From Aquitalea magnusonii (GTDB lineage: Bacteria; Pseudomonadota; Gammaproteobacteria; Burkholderiales; Chromobacteriaceae): a DNA stretch of 52,393 nt. Below the pieces are notes generated by a model that saw only the letters and a list, made by a program, of their open reading frames with translations, was not told the DNA's origin and made no database searches. Location of the stretch: contig NZ_QJKC01000021.1 of NCBI RefSeq assembly GCF_003202035.1, forward strand, positions 1 to 52,393, written 5' to 3'. Positions 24,564 to 33,304 of this stretch are shown one piece after another. The position numbers and the translations under genes were made by a program. Position 1 is the stretch's first letter. The number at the start of each line of letters is the position of its first letter.

Positions 24564-25373
24564 CTATTTTTGCCAGGCCAGGCTGTAGAGCTTGTCGTTA
24601 TTGGCGTAAGACTTGCGAATCTGCGCCTTCACTGCCGGGGAGTTCTGGTAGATCTGCACAAACTTCAACAGCCGCGGGTCACGGGCATTGTCTTCGCGGG
24701 CAACAAAACGCAAGGCGTATTGCTCGTCATCCTTGCCGGAGAAAATCAGCGCGCTGCCGGGGTCGAAGGCATGCGCCGCCACAATGAAGTGCGGATAACC
24801 CTGCGCCAGATCGACATCATTCACCACCCGCACCAGCTGCGGCCCTTCCACTTCCACAAACTCCAGCTTGCGCGGATTGCTGACAATATCGCTCAGCTTG
24901 CCGCGCGCGCCCACGCCGTCACGCAGCTTCACCAGCCCGGCTTTTTGCAGCAACAGCAAGCCACGGCCCTGATTGATGGGGTCGCTGGCAATGGCCACCT
25001 TGGCACCAGTTTTCAGTTCGGAAAACTGTTTGATGCGGCTGGAGTACAGGCCGATATTAGCCAGAATGCCCAAGCCTACCGGCTTGAAATGATAGCCCTG
25101 GGTCTTGATGACATTGTCGAGAAACGCCTGATGCTGGAAATAATTGGCGTCCAGGTCCTTGCTGGCCAAGGCCACATTGGGCGTGGTCCAGTCGGAAAAC
25201 TCCACCACTTCCACGTCCAGCCCCTGCTTTTTCGCTTCTTGTGCCGCCACCTGCACCGAGTCGGCATAGGCACCCGGTGTAACGCCAATCTTCAATGCCG
25301 CCGCCAGCGCGCCTTGCGCCAGCAGCAGGCCGACCAGCGCCAGCGCGCCCAGTTTCTTCTGCTGAAGTTTCAT
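24564..25373 (-). CDS. MetQ/NlpA-family ABC substrate-binding protein
   Basis: 269 residues with a signal peptide (about 1-24, ending LAQGALA) and NlpA-family motifs (VVEFSDWTTPN near 56-66, DLDANYFQHQAFLDNV near 73-88). No lipobox cysteine, no cysteine at all and only the initiator methionine. It is the last gene of a seven-gene unit that begins with a second metQ and contains metN and metI, so the one transporter core would be served by two binding proteins with different ligands. It follows the flavin monooxygenase gene by 44 nt. Confidence 0.87.
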   Translation of the reverse strand: MKLQQKKLGALALVGLLLAQGALAAALKIGVTPGAYADSVQVAAQEAKKQGLDVEVVEFSDWTTPNVALASKDLDANYFQHQAFLDNVIKTQGYHFKPVGLGILANIGLYSSRIKQFSELKTGAKVAIASDPINQGRGLLLLQKAGLVKLRDGVGARGKLSDIVSNPRKLEFVEVEGPQLVRVVNDVDLAQGYPHFIVAAHAFDPGSALIFSGKDDEQYALRFVAREDNARDPRLLKFVQIYQNSPAVKAQIRKSYANNDKLYSLAWQK

Positions 25374-25417
25374 GATTTTCCCTTGCGTGTGTGATGTTGT
25401 TTTGAGTTTTGGGCGCT

Positions 25418-26773
25418 TCAGCGTGGCCGATAGCCCGCTGCGGCATGGCGCGCCGGTAGCCGGTCGCCCTCGGCAAACAATTTGTGGCGCAGGCTGCCTT
25501 CGGCATAGGCCGTTTTGTAACTGCCACGGTTTTGCAGCTCCGGAATCACCAGGTCGATAAAGTCTTCGTAGCTTTCAGGTGTCACGGTGCGCGACAGGTT
25601 GAAGCCATCCACCCCCACCTCGTTGACCCAGCTTTCCAGCTCGTCCGCCACACTGACAGCATCCCCCACCAGCGTCGGGTAACGACTGCCCAGCCGGAAG
25701 CGTTCCAGCAGCTTGCGCCGGGTCAGCTGGTTGGCGGCGGCGGTTTTGGCTGCCGACTGGATGGCATTGCTGCCACCGTATTCAATCGGGTCATCCAGGC
25801 CGTAACGGCTGAAGTCCACCCCAATACTGCTGGCAAAGTGAGCCAGACCTGCCTCAGCACTGGCGTACTGCCAGTAGTCGTCAAACTTCTCCTGCGCCTC
25901 GGCCTGGGTGTGTCCCACCACGGCGGCGATGCCGATGAAGATTTTCACATCCTCGGCACGGCGACCGGCGGCCACCGCCTGACGGCGGATGTCCTGCACC
26001 AGTTGGCGCGTCTTGTCCTTGTCCTGCGCGGCAATGAAGATGCCCTCGGCGTGGCGGGCGGCAAACAGCTGGCCACGGTCCGAGCTACCGGCCTGAAACA
26101 GCACCGGGGTGCGCTGGCGCGAAGGCTCGCACAGGTGGTAGCCATCCAGCTGGTAGAACGGCCCCTGATGGCGGATGCGGTGGATGCGGCTGGCATCGGC
26201 AAACACCCGCGCCGCCTTGTCGCGCCGCACTGCCCCGTCTTCCCAGCTGCCTTCCCACAGTTTGTACAGCAGCTCCAGATAATCATCGGCGCGGTCGTAG
26301 CGCTGGTCGTGTTCGTCCTGGGTGAGCAGGCCCATGGCGCGTGCGCCGCTGTCCAGATAGCCGGTGACAATATTCCAGCCCGCGCGGCCACCGGTGAGGT
26401 GGTCCAGCGTGGACATGCGCCGGGCAAACAGATACGGCGGCTCGTAGCTGAGGTTGGAAGTAACACCAAAACCCAGATGCTGGGTCACTGCCGCCATGGC
26501 GGGCACCAGCAGCAAGGGGTCGTTGACCGGCAGCTGGATGGCTTCGCGCGCGGTCAGGTCTATCGACTGCTGGTACACATCGTAAACACCGATGATGTCG
26601 GCGATGAACAGGCCGTCGAACAGGCCCCGCTCCAGCGTTTTGGCCAGCTCGGTCCAGTAAGACAGCGTGTTGTAGTCCACCGAATTGTCACGCGGGTGGG
26701 TCCACAGCCCGTGGTTGATGTGGCCGACGCAGTTCATGTTGAAGGCATTGAGCAGAATCTGTTTTTTCGCCAT
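25418..26773 (-). CDS. NtaA/SnaA/DszA-family FMNH2-dependent monooxygenase
   Basis: 451 residues, the length of this luciferase-like family (nitrilotriacetate, pristinamycin and DszA monooxygenases). Signatures are the N-terminal ILLNAFNMNCVGHINHGLW, HLTGGRAGWNIVTGYLDSG and VLFQAGSSDRGQLFAARHAE. It probably hydroxylates a carbon next to sulfur using FMNH2 from a separate reductase. The ATG at 26773 lies one nt after the stop of the upstream sfnB-like gene. The substrate is probably what the neighbouring MetQ proteins bind. Confidence 0.86.
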   Translation of the reverse strand: MAKKQILLNAFNMNCVGHINHGLWTHPRDNSVDYNTLSYWTELAKTLERGLFDGLFIADIIGVYDVYQQSIDLTAREAIQLPVNDPLLLVPAMAAVTQHLGFGVTSNLSYEPPYLFARRMSTLDHLTGGRAGWNIVTGYLDSGARAMGLLTQDEHDQRYDRADDYLELLYKLWEGSWEDGAVRRDKAARVFADASRIHRIRHQGPFYQLDGYHLCEPSRQRTPVLFQAGSSDRGQLFAARHAEGIFIAAQDKDKTRQLVQDIRRQAVAAGRRAEDVKIFIGIAAVVGHTQAEAQEKFDDYWQYASAEAGLAHFASSIGVDFSRYGLDDPIEYGGSNAIQSAAKTAAANQLTRRKLLERFRLGSRYPTLVGDAVSVADELESWVNEVGVDGFNLSRTVTPESYEDFIDLVIPELQNRGSYKTAYAEGSLRHKLFAEGDRLPARHAAAGYRPR

Positions 26774-26774
26774 G

Positions 26775-28010
26775 TCACAGTGCTCCGTGCCGCGGCGGCA
26801 GCACATCGTTCAGCAGGTAATTGCCGATGGCGTGGAATTTCCAGCGCAGCGGGTCATGCAGGGTGTGCACGCGGGCATTGCGCCAGTAGCGGTCCAGATT
26901 GCGCGCTTCCAGCGTGGCGCTGGTGCCGGCCAGTTCGAACAGCTGGCTACCAGCCTGCAAGGACACTTCGGTGGTCAGCACCTTGGCTTCCGCCACCGCC
27001 ACCGAGGCCTCTGCCACACTACGCGCATCGGGGAAAGCCTGTGCCTGCAAGGCATCCAGCACCCGCCCGGCACGGCGCAGCAAGGCATCGGCCGCCTGTA
27101 GCCTCACCCGCAGATTGCCCACCCGCTCCAGCAAGAGCGGGTCGCGGCTGGCCTTGTCCACGCCGGAATCTATCCAGGGGCGGGCATGCTCGCGCACATA
27201 GTGCAGGGCTTCCTGGTAGGCGCCTCGCGCCTGGCCCAGGTCGATGGCGCAGTGCAGAATCTGGGCAAACGGGCCGATGGCGGTGGGCCGGTCAAACGAG
27301 GCCTTGAACGGCACAATCCACTCCGGCTCCACCCATACCTGGCTGAAGCCGACCGAGCCACTGCCGGTGACGCGCTGGCCGAAACCATCCCAGTCATCGG
27401 TAATCTCCACCCCATCACTGTGGCGCGGGATGAAAGCCAGATAGCTGTCCTGGTTGTCATCCACCACCAGGGTGGGAATCCACTGCGCATACAAGGCACC
27501 GGTGCAATAAAACTTCTGACCGCTGACGCGATAGCCCTTGCCATCCGGCGTCAGGCGGGTGCGGCGCTGGTAGTCCTTGTGGCCGATTTCGGCCAGCGCA
27601 TTGCCAAAACGCACACCATCCAGCGCCAGGCCGTAGAAAAAGCGCTTTTGCTCTGCGCTGCCGCCCACGCGCAGCACTTCCAGCGCGTAGAAATGGTTTT
27701 GCGGAATCTGCGCCAGCGAGCCGTCCGCCGCGCTGATGGTGGCAATCACCTCGGCCAGCGTGACGGCGGACACCCCGGCCCCGCCATATTCGCGCGGCAC
27801 GGTAATGCCCCACAGCCCGCTCTGGCTGTAGCCTTCCAGCTCGGCCCAGGGCAGGATGCGCTCGCTGTCGCGCCGGGCGGCATCGCGGGCAAATTCGCCA
27901 GCCCAGTGGCGGGCCAGTTGCAGCGCTTCTTCATCGCTGGTGATTCGGTGGGCCGCCTGCGGCTTGGCCTGCTGGCCCTGCACCGGGCGCACTGCAGCCA
28001 CTTCACTCAT
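26775..28010 (-). CDS. SfnB-family sulfur-acquisition flavoprotein
   Basis: 411 residues with the SfnB pattern: ITVPREYGGAGVSAVTLAEV near 68-87, SGQKFYCTGALYAQW, TDDWDGFGQRVTGSGSVGF and DRYWRNARVHTLHDPLRWK. Two cysteines, only the initiator methionine. It lies between a second sfnB-like gene (13 nt upstream) and the monooxygenase (1-nt gap), so all three are tightly co-expressed. The reaction is expected to use reduced flavin. Confidence 0.86.
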   Translation of the reverse strand: MSEVAAVRPVQGQQAKPQAAHRITSDEEALQLARHWAGEFARDAARRDSERILPWAELEGYSQSGLWGITVPREYGGAGVSAVTLAEVIATISAADGSLAQIPQNHFYALEVLRVGGSAEQKRFFYGLALDGVRFGNALAEIGHKDYQRRTRLTPDGKGYRVSGQKFYCTGALYAQWIPTLVVDDNQDSYLAFIPRHSDGVEITDDWDGFGQRVTGSGSVGFSQVWVEPEWIVPFKASFDRPTAIGPFAQILHCAIDLGQARGAYQEALHYVREHARPWIDSGVDKASRDPLLLERVGNLRVRLQAADALLRRAGRVLDALQAQAFPDARSVAEASVAVAEAKVLTTEVSLQAGSQLFELAGTSATLEARNLDRYWRNARVHTLHDPLRWKFHAIGNYLLNDVLPPRHGAL

Positions 28011-28022
28011 GCTGCTCTCCTT

Positions 28023-29228
28023 TCAATTCCATTGATGACGTGCCGGAAACACGCCGTTCAGGCTGTAATTGCCAATGGCGTGGTACTTCCAGCGCACCGG
28101 ATCGTGCAGGGTGTGCACGCGGGCATTGCGCCAGTGGCGGTCCAACTGGTGGCGCGCACGGGTGGCGGCCGAACCGGCCAGCTCGAACAATTTTTCGCTG
28201 GCTTGCAGGGCAATTTCGGTGGTCAGCACCTTGGCTTCGGCCACCGCAATGGAGGCTTCGGCGCTGATGGCATCGGTCACCTCGCCCGTGCGCAGGCGGT
28301 CCAGCGTGCGTGCGGCATCGTCCAGTACTTCCTGTGCGGCATGCAGGTCGATCTGCAAGCGCGCCACCGCCTGAATCACATACGGGTCGTCGCTGGCACG
28401 GCTGAGGCCAGAATCCAGCCATGGCCGGGCATGCTCGCGCACGAACAGGATGGCGTCGCGCAGTGCCGCTTCGGCAATACCGGCGTCAATACTGGCCTGG
28501 ATCAGTTGCGAAATGGGCCCGGTGAGATTGGGGCGGTCCGCCAGCTGCCATACCGGCAGCAGCTGCGCCTCCTCCACCCGTACCCGCTCAAAGCGCACCG
28601 TGCCGCTGGCGGTGGTGCGCTGGCCAAACGAGGACCAGTCGTCGATGACTTCCACGCCCGGCGCATGCCGTGGCACCAGCACCTGTACGGTGAGGCCGGA
28701 TTCATCGCGAGCGCGGGTGGGAATCCAGTCGGCAAACAAGGCCCCGGTGGAGTAAAAACGCTGGCCGCTCAGGTAAAGCCCGTCCGCCTCGCGGCTCAGC
28801 CGGGTACTGAGCTGCTGCATGGGCTGCTTGCCCTTTTCCGGCCCGGCATTGCCCAGACGACGCCCGGACAGCACTTCGCTATAGATGAAGCGCAACTGGG
28901 CAGACGTGGCCAGCAAGGGGAAGACTTCCAGCACGGCAAAGTGGTTTTGCGGAATCTGCCCCAGCGAGGGGTCGGCCGCGCACAGGGTGCGGAACACCCG
29001 CGACAGCGTCAGCAGGCTGACCCCGGCACCGCCAAATTCGCGCGGCACGGTAATGCCGCCCAGGCCGCTGGCGGAATAGCGCGCCAGCTCGGCCCAGGGC
29101 AGGCGGCGCTCACGGTCGCGCACGCCGGCTTCCACGGCGAACTCGGCCGCCAGCTGGCGTGCCACTTCCAGGGCTTCGGCATCGCTGCGGATCAGTGCAG
29201 CTTCTTGCAGGATTGCTTGTTGAGTCAT
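28023..29228 (-). CDS. SfnB-family sulfur-acquisition flavoprotein
   Basis: 401 residues: ITVPREFGGAGVSLLTLSRVF near 58-78, SGQRFYSTGALFADW, DDWSSFGQRTTASGTVRF and DRHWRNARVHTLHDPVRWKY. One cysteine and one internal methionine. It is closer in several segments to the gene at 14815 (SSFGQRTTASG in both) than to its own downstream neighbour, so the tandem pair may come from different duplications. It follows metI by 14 nt. Confidence 0.86.
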   Translation of the reverse strand: MTQQAILQEAALIRSDAEALEVARQLAAEFAVEAGVRDRERRLPWAELARYSASGLGGITVPREFGGAGVSLLTLSRVFRTLCAADPSLGQIPQNHFAVLEVFPLLATSAQLRFIYSEVLSGRRLGNAGPEKGKQPMQQLSTRLSREADGLYLSGQRFYSTGALFADWIPTRARDESGLTVQVLVPRHAPGVEVIDDWSSFGQRTTASGTVRFERVRVEEAQLLPVWQLADRPNLTGPISQLIQASIDAGIAEAALRDAILFVREHARPWLDSGLSRASDDPYVIQAVARLQIDLHAAQEVLDDAARTLDRLRTGEVTDAISAEASIAVAEAKVLTTEIALQASEKLFELAGSAATRARHQLDRHWRNARVHTLHDPVRWKYHAIGNYSLNGVFPARHQWN

Positions 29229-29242
29229 GAATGGTTTCCGGC

Positions 29243-29896
29243 TTATTGACGATGATTGAGACGACGCGCCAGCACGTCACCGGCGGTCTGCACCACGCTG
29301 ACCAGCACCACCAGGCCGATGAGCACCGACACCATCACCTGGGTATCAAAGCGCTGATAGCCATAGCGGATGGCCACGTCACCCAGGCCACCGGCCCCCA
29401 CGGCACCGGCCATGGCCGAGGAGCCGATCATCGCCACCAGGGTGATGGTGAGACCGGAGACAATGCCCGGCAGCGCTTCAGGCAGCAGCACGTGCCACAG
29501 CACATCGCGCTTGCGCCCGCCCATGGCCTGCACCGCTTCAATCAGCCCGCGGTCCACTTCGCGCAGGCTGACTTCGGCAATGCGGGCAAAAAACGGAATC
29601 CCGGCCACCGACAGCGGCACCACCGCCGCCCACACGCCGATGGTGCTGCCCACCACCAGCCGGGTGAAGGGCAGCAGCACCACCAGCAGAATGATGAAAG
29701 GCACCGAGCGGAACACATTCACCACGCTGCCCACAACCCGGTTGAGCCAGGGACGGGCGTACAAATCGCCCGGGCCGGTGGTCACCAGCAGCAAGGCCAG
29801 CGCCAGGCCGAAAATGGCGGACACCAGCGCCGACACGCTGACCATTTGCAGGGTCTGCCAGGCGGCAGTCAGATACAGATCAAAAGAATCAGGCAT
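29243..29896 (-). CDS. metI: Methionine-type ABC transporter permease MetI
   Basis: 217 residues with five predicted membrane helices and the EAA loop motif EAVQAMGGRKRDVLWHVLLPEALPGI near 119-144. It begins MPDSFDLYLTAAWQTLQMV. The ATG overlaps the 3' end of metN by 8 nt. With MetN it forms a MetNI importer fed by two MetQ proteins of this operon. Because monooxygenases follow, its solute is inferred to be an organosulfur compound and not necessarily methionine. Confidence 0.9.
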   Translation of the reverse strand: MPDSFDLYLTAAWQTLQMVSVSALVSAIFGLALALLLVTTGPGDLYARPWLNRVVGSVVNVFRSVPFIILLVVLLPFTRLVVGSTIGVWAAVVPLSVAGIPFFARIAEVSLREVDRGLIEAVQAMGGRKRDVLWHVLLPEALPGIVSGLTITLVAMIGSSAMAGAVGAGGLGDVAIRYGYQRFDTQVMVSVLIGLVVLVSVVQTAGDVLARRLNHRQ

Positions 29897-31019
29897 GGTC
29901 GACGTACCCCAGGATGCGGATATTGCCGGCCGGAATGGCCAGCTGACGGGCCAGATCGCCCAGCCGGTTGCGCGACTGCGGTGCGCAGGCCAGCACCAGC
30001 CTGCCCTGCGCCCTGCCCTGTATGCGTTCCACACCGCCATGCAGCAGGCGGGTGGCCGGCCCCAGGGCTGCCACCAGCGGGCCCAGCGCCGGGTCCTGCC
30101 CGCTGACGCCATCCAGCCGCACATCCAGCAGCAGTTCCGACTGCGCACTGGCCGGTTCCTGCACGATGCGCCCGGCCACATCAGCAGGCAGCTCATGATT
30201 CAGCGAGGCCAGCAAGGCGCGGGTGGCATCGGCCTGCGGTGCACCAAACACCTGCCATACCGGCCCCAGCTCCACCACCTTGCCTGCTTCCAGCACGGCC
30301 ACGCGGTCGCACACCTCTCGGATGACGGCCATTTCGTGGGTAATCAGCACCACGGTGACCTTGAGTTGACGGTTGATATCGCGCAGCAGCGCCAGAATCG
30401 ACTGGGTGGTTTCCGGGTCCAGTGCCGAAGTGGCTTCGTCGCACAGCAGCAGTTCCGGCTGATGCACCAGCGCGCGGGCAATGCCCACCCGCTGTTTCTG
30501 GCCGCCGGACAAACGGGACGGATAGACATCGCGCTTGCCCTCCAGCCCCACCAGTTGCAGCAGGCTGTCGACGCGGGCGTCAATCTCGGCCTGCGGCAGC
30601 CCGGCTATCTTCAAGGGCAGGCCGATGTTCTGCGCCACCGTGCGCGAGGACAGCAGGTTGAAGTGCTGGAATATCATGCCGATGCCGCGCCGCGCCTGCG
30701 CCAGCTGGGCTTCGTTCAGGCCGGACAAATCCTTGCCCGCCACCAGCACCTGGCCGCTGCCAGGTGACTCCAGCCGGTTGATGGTACGCAGCAAGGTGGA
30801 CTTGCCCGCGCCGCTGCGGCCGATGATGCCGAAAATTTCGCCACGCCGGATGTCAAAGCTCACCTCCTGCAAGGCCTGCACGCTGCGGCCGCCAGCCTGG
30901 AACTGACGCCCCACCTGCCGGAAGCTGACCAGCGCCTCCCCGGCGGGTTCCGCCTCGCGCTGCCACAAGGCCGGTCCTTGTACTACCTCTGGCCGGATTG
31001 CCTCTGCCAAAGCATTCAT
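29889..31019 (-). CDS. metN: Methionine-type ABC transporter ATPase MetN
   Basis: 376 residues. Walker A is GRSGAGKS (67-74), the signature is LSGGQKQRVGIARAL and Walker B ends LLCDEATSALDP. A C-terminal NIL-type regulatory domain (about the last 90 residues) follows the ATPase core, as in MetN. An N-terminal extension of about 28 residues is longer than usual. The ATG at 31019 is the start with no in-frame alternative closer to the domain. It begins 11 nt after metQ. Confidence 0.9.
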   Translation of the reverse strand: MNALAEAIRPEVVQGPALWQREAEPAGEALVSFRQVGRQFQAGGRSVQALQEVSFDIRRGEIFGIIGRSGAGKSTLLRTINRLESPGSGQVLVAGKDLSGLNEAQLAQARRGIGMIFQHFNLLSSRTVAQNIGLPLKIAGLPQAEIDARVDSLLQLVGLEGKRDVYPSRLSGGQKQRVGIARALVHQPELLLCDEATSALDPETTQSILALLRDINRQLKVTVVLITHEMAVIREVCDRVAVLEAGKVVELGPVWQVFGAPQADATRALLASLNHELPADVAGRIVQEPASAQSELLLDVRLDGVSGQDPALGPLVAALGPATRLLHGGVERIQGRAQGRLVLACAPQSRNRLGDLARQLAIPAGNIRILGYVDHA

Positions 31020-31030
31020 GCGCCTCTCCC

Positions 31031-31843
31031 TCACAGCCAGGCCGGGGCATACAGCTTGCCGAACACCTTGTCCAGCGAGGCACGCACCTGCTTTGATTGC
31101 TGATAGATGGCAATGAAGCGGCGGATTTGCGCATTGTTCACATCCTGTTTGCGCACCACCCATTGCAGCGCGTAAATCCTGTTTTCCAGCCCGTCAAACA
31201 GCAGGGCATTGTCCGGATTGTCGCCCGCCAGTTTGAGGAAGGACGGGTAGCCTTGCGCCAGATCCACATCATCCAGCGAGCGCGCCAGTTGCGAGGCTTC
31301 CAGCTGCACGATTTGCAGCTTGCGCGGATTGGCCACGATATCCTGGATGGTGGCCTTGTAAGCCAGGCCGGGCTTGAGCTTGATCAGCCCGGCTTTCTCC
31401 AGCAGCAGCAAACCACGGCCGCCATTCACCGGGTCACCGGCAATGGCCACCTTGCCGCCCACCGGAATCTGGGCAAAGGATTTCCATTTGTGCGAATACA
31501 GGCCGATTTTCATGATGGTGCCGGGGGCAATCGGCACAAAATCGTAACCACCCTGCTTCTTGGCGTTTTCCAGAAACGGAATGTGCTGGAAATAATTGAC
31601 GTCGATATCACCGTTAGCCAGCGCGGCATTGGGGGTGTTCCAGTCGGAAAACTCCACCAGCTCCACATTCAGGCCCTGGGCCTTGGCTTCCTTCACCGCG
31701 ATTTGCAGCGATTCGATTTGCGGCGTGGAGGACACCCCCACCTTGATGCCGTTAGGCCCGGCCACGGCCAACGTACTGACAGCCAGCAGCAGCGTGGCCA
31801 GCACACCGCCCCAGCGTGAAAATTTGATTGTTGATGACTGCAT
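31031..31843 (-). CDS. metQ: MetQ/NlpA-family ABC substrate-binding protein
   Basis: 270 residues, signal peptide about 1-28 (LLLAVSTLAVAG), then NGIKVGVSS. Family motifs are VEFSDWNTPNAALANGD and DVNYFQHIPFLENA. As in the other two paralogues of this window, the lipobox cysteine is absent; no cysteine and one internal methionine. GGGAG precedes the ATG at 31843. First gene of the metQ-metN-metI-sfnB-sfnB-monooxygenase-metQ unit, behind promoter box copy 5. Confidence 0.88.
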   Translation of the reverse strand: MQSSTIKFSRWGGVLATLLLAVSTLAVAGPNGIKVGVSSTPQIESLQIAVKEAKAQGLNVELVEFSDWNTPNAALANGDIDVNYFQHIPFLENAKKQGGYDFVPIAPGTIMKIGLYSHKWKSFAQIPVGGKVAIAGDPVNGGRGLLLLEKAGLIKLKPGLAYKATIQDIVANPRKLQIVQLEASQLARSLDDVDLAQGYPSFLKLAGDNPDNALLFDGLENRIYALQWVVRKQDVNNAQIRRFIAIYQQSKQVRASLDKVFGKLYAPAWL

Positions 31844-31925
31844 TGCAGACTCCCTGATGGTGGCTGCCGCAAGTGGGTGGGCAGCACATTCAGGGGACAG
31901 ACTAACCATCCGGCATGCATCAACA

Positions 31926-31941
31926 AACCAAGAAAATCGCC
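31926..31941 (-). promoter_or_regulatory. TTTTyCTTGGTT box (copy 5) upstream of the metQNI unit
   Basis: Minus strand GATTTTCTTGGTTT in context, about 83-98 nt before the metQ start. Confidence 0.55.
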
Positions 31942-31983
31942 GTTTTATATCTTAAATTCAGATAAATACCGGCAAATGACGAC

Positions 31984-32012
31984 AAAAACCGCCCATGCAT
32001 ACACATGAGCGG
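31984..32012 (-). terminator. Intrinsic terminator after the nitroreductase gene
   Basis: Minus-strand stem CCGCTCATG / CATGGGCGG (one G-U pair, 6-nt loop) is followed by TTTTT, 27 nt after the stop codon. Confidence 0.8.
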
Positions 32013-32038
32013 CCAACAGCTTCACATGCGTAATCCGG

Positions 32039-32629
32039 TCAGACGATGGCAGCAGCCTGCTCGAACTCAAGTCGCGGCCCGCGCGGTGGCAAGCCTTCCG
32101 TCACGCCATAGCCCAGGTTTACCACCAGCAAGCTGCGCCACTGGCCATCCGGGAAGAAGGCGGCATCCACGGCAGCGGCGTCAAACCCGGCCATCGGCCC
32201 GGCATCCAGCCCCAGTGCTCGGGCAGCCAGAATCAGGTAGGCCGCTTGCAGGCTGGCATTCAGCCGCGCATGCGGTTCCACCAGTTGCGGCAGGCCATCA
32301 TAAAAGCCCTTGGCGTCGTAGGCCGGAAACTGCGCAGGCAGATGTTGATGAAAGGCCGGGTCCCAGGCCAGCACCACGGTGAGTGGTGCCGCTGCGGTTT
32401 TGTCACGATTGCCGGAGGACAGCGCAGGCAGCAGTTTTTCCCGTGCCTCGGCACTATGAATGAACAGATAACGGCCCGGCTGGCCGTTGAAGGCAGTCGG
32501 CCCCCATTTCAGCAAGTCGTACAACTGACGAATGGTGGCCTCAGTTACCGGCCGGTCCTGGAAACGGTGATTGGAACGGGCCGCCACAAACAGCTGTTGC
32601 AGGGCGGCTTCGGGCAGAATGGCACTCAT
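32039..32629 (-). CDS. Nitroreductase-family flavoprotein (RutE-like)
   Basis: 196 residues, matching the malonic semialdehyde reductase/RutE subgroup: ARSNHRFQDRPVTEATIRQLYDL near 17-39, GPTAFNGQPGRYLFI near 48-62 and a C-terminal LVVNLGYG. The family binds FMN and uses NAD(P)H. It starts 9 nt after the SsuF-like gene. No other pyrimidine-degradation (rut) gene is present, so a role as a flavin-using reductase in the sulfur set is more likely than RutE proper; this is inference. Confidence 0.8.
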   Translation of the reverse strand: MSAILPEAALQQLFVAARSNHRFQDRPVTEATIRQLYDLLKWGPTAFNGQPGRYLFIHSAEAREKLLPALSSGNRDKTAAAPLTVVLAWDPAFHQHLPAQFPAYDAKGFYDGLPQLVEPHARLNASLQAAYLILAARALGLDAGPMAGFDAAAVDAAFFPDGQWRSLLVVNLGYGVTEGLPPRGPRLEFEQAAAIV

Positions 32630-32638
32630 GCCTGCTCC

Positions 32639-32857
32639 TTACGCCAGCGTGGCGATGGATACTTCGGTGGACTTGACGAAGGCAATCACCGGCGAGCCCA
32701 CTTTCAGTTGCAGCTCGCGTACCGAGCGGGTGGTAATCACCGAAGTGACAATACCCGAGGCCGTTTCCACGTCCACTTCGGACAATACCGGCCCTTCCAG
32801 GATTTCCTTGATCACGCCCTTGAACTGGTTGCGTACATTGAGGGATTGAATGCTCAT
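32639..32857 (-). CDS. ssuF: Mop/molbindin-type protein, SsuF-like
   Basis: 72 residues forming a single TOBE/Mop domain (MSIQSLNVRNQFKGVIKEI at the start, VTSVITTRSVRELQLKVGS in the middle). Small Mop proteins bind molybdate. In Pseudomonas putida a protein of this size and type, SsuF, is encoded in the ssu operon and needed for sulfonate and sulfate-ester use by an unknown mechanism. Gene context here favours SsuF. Only the initiator methionine and no cysteine. It precedes the nitroreductase in a two-gene unit. Confidence 0.8.
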   Translation of the reverse strand: MSIQSLNVRNQFKGVIKEILEGPVLSEVDVETASGIVTSVITTRSVRELQLKVGSPVIAFVKSTEVSIATLA

Positions 32858-33304
32858 GACAGATCCTTTGTCTTTTGATAGCTGGCGGACAGGGTGGCCG
32901 CCTGATGCAGCCGCCCTGCTCGGCAGTCGCTACATCGGTAGGGCGCAGTAGCGTGATGTGTGGCTGCTATGTATTGGCAATTGTGTCATCGCGCGCCTGG
33001 GGCGGATACCCTTGTTCTGCCCGCCAATACTACGTTGCAGCATGCGGCTGGCTAAGCAATAAAAACTGCAATGGATATGAAGAAAAATGACAACCACAAC
33101 TGATGAATACTTTTGTCAGCCAACACAGCGCGAGTGGTTTCAAGCCACATGGCAGGCATGGCCGCAAGAGCAAGGCATGGCAAGATCCGTCTTGTAACAC
33201 TGCCGGGTGTGCTCGCATCCCGGATGCAGACAAGGTGGCATCCGGGAAAGCAAGCAGGCCACCCGTTTTACGCAGGGGAAAATACGGTTAACCGAGCTTG
33301 GCAC
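32858..33304. other. 447-nt intergenic region with one strong hairpin
   Basis: It holds the promoter region of the ssuF unit, in which no TTGGTT box was found. A perfect 10-bp inverted repeat (33218-33227 and 33238-33247, arms TCCCGGATGC / GCATCCGGGA) lies about 60 nt after the stop of the binding-protein gene at 33305 and may end that operon, although no T run follows. No gene is evident. Confidence 0.5.
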
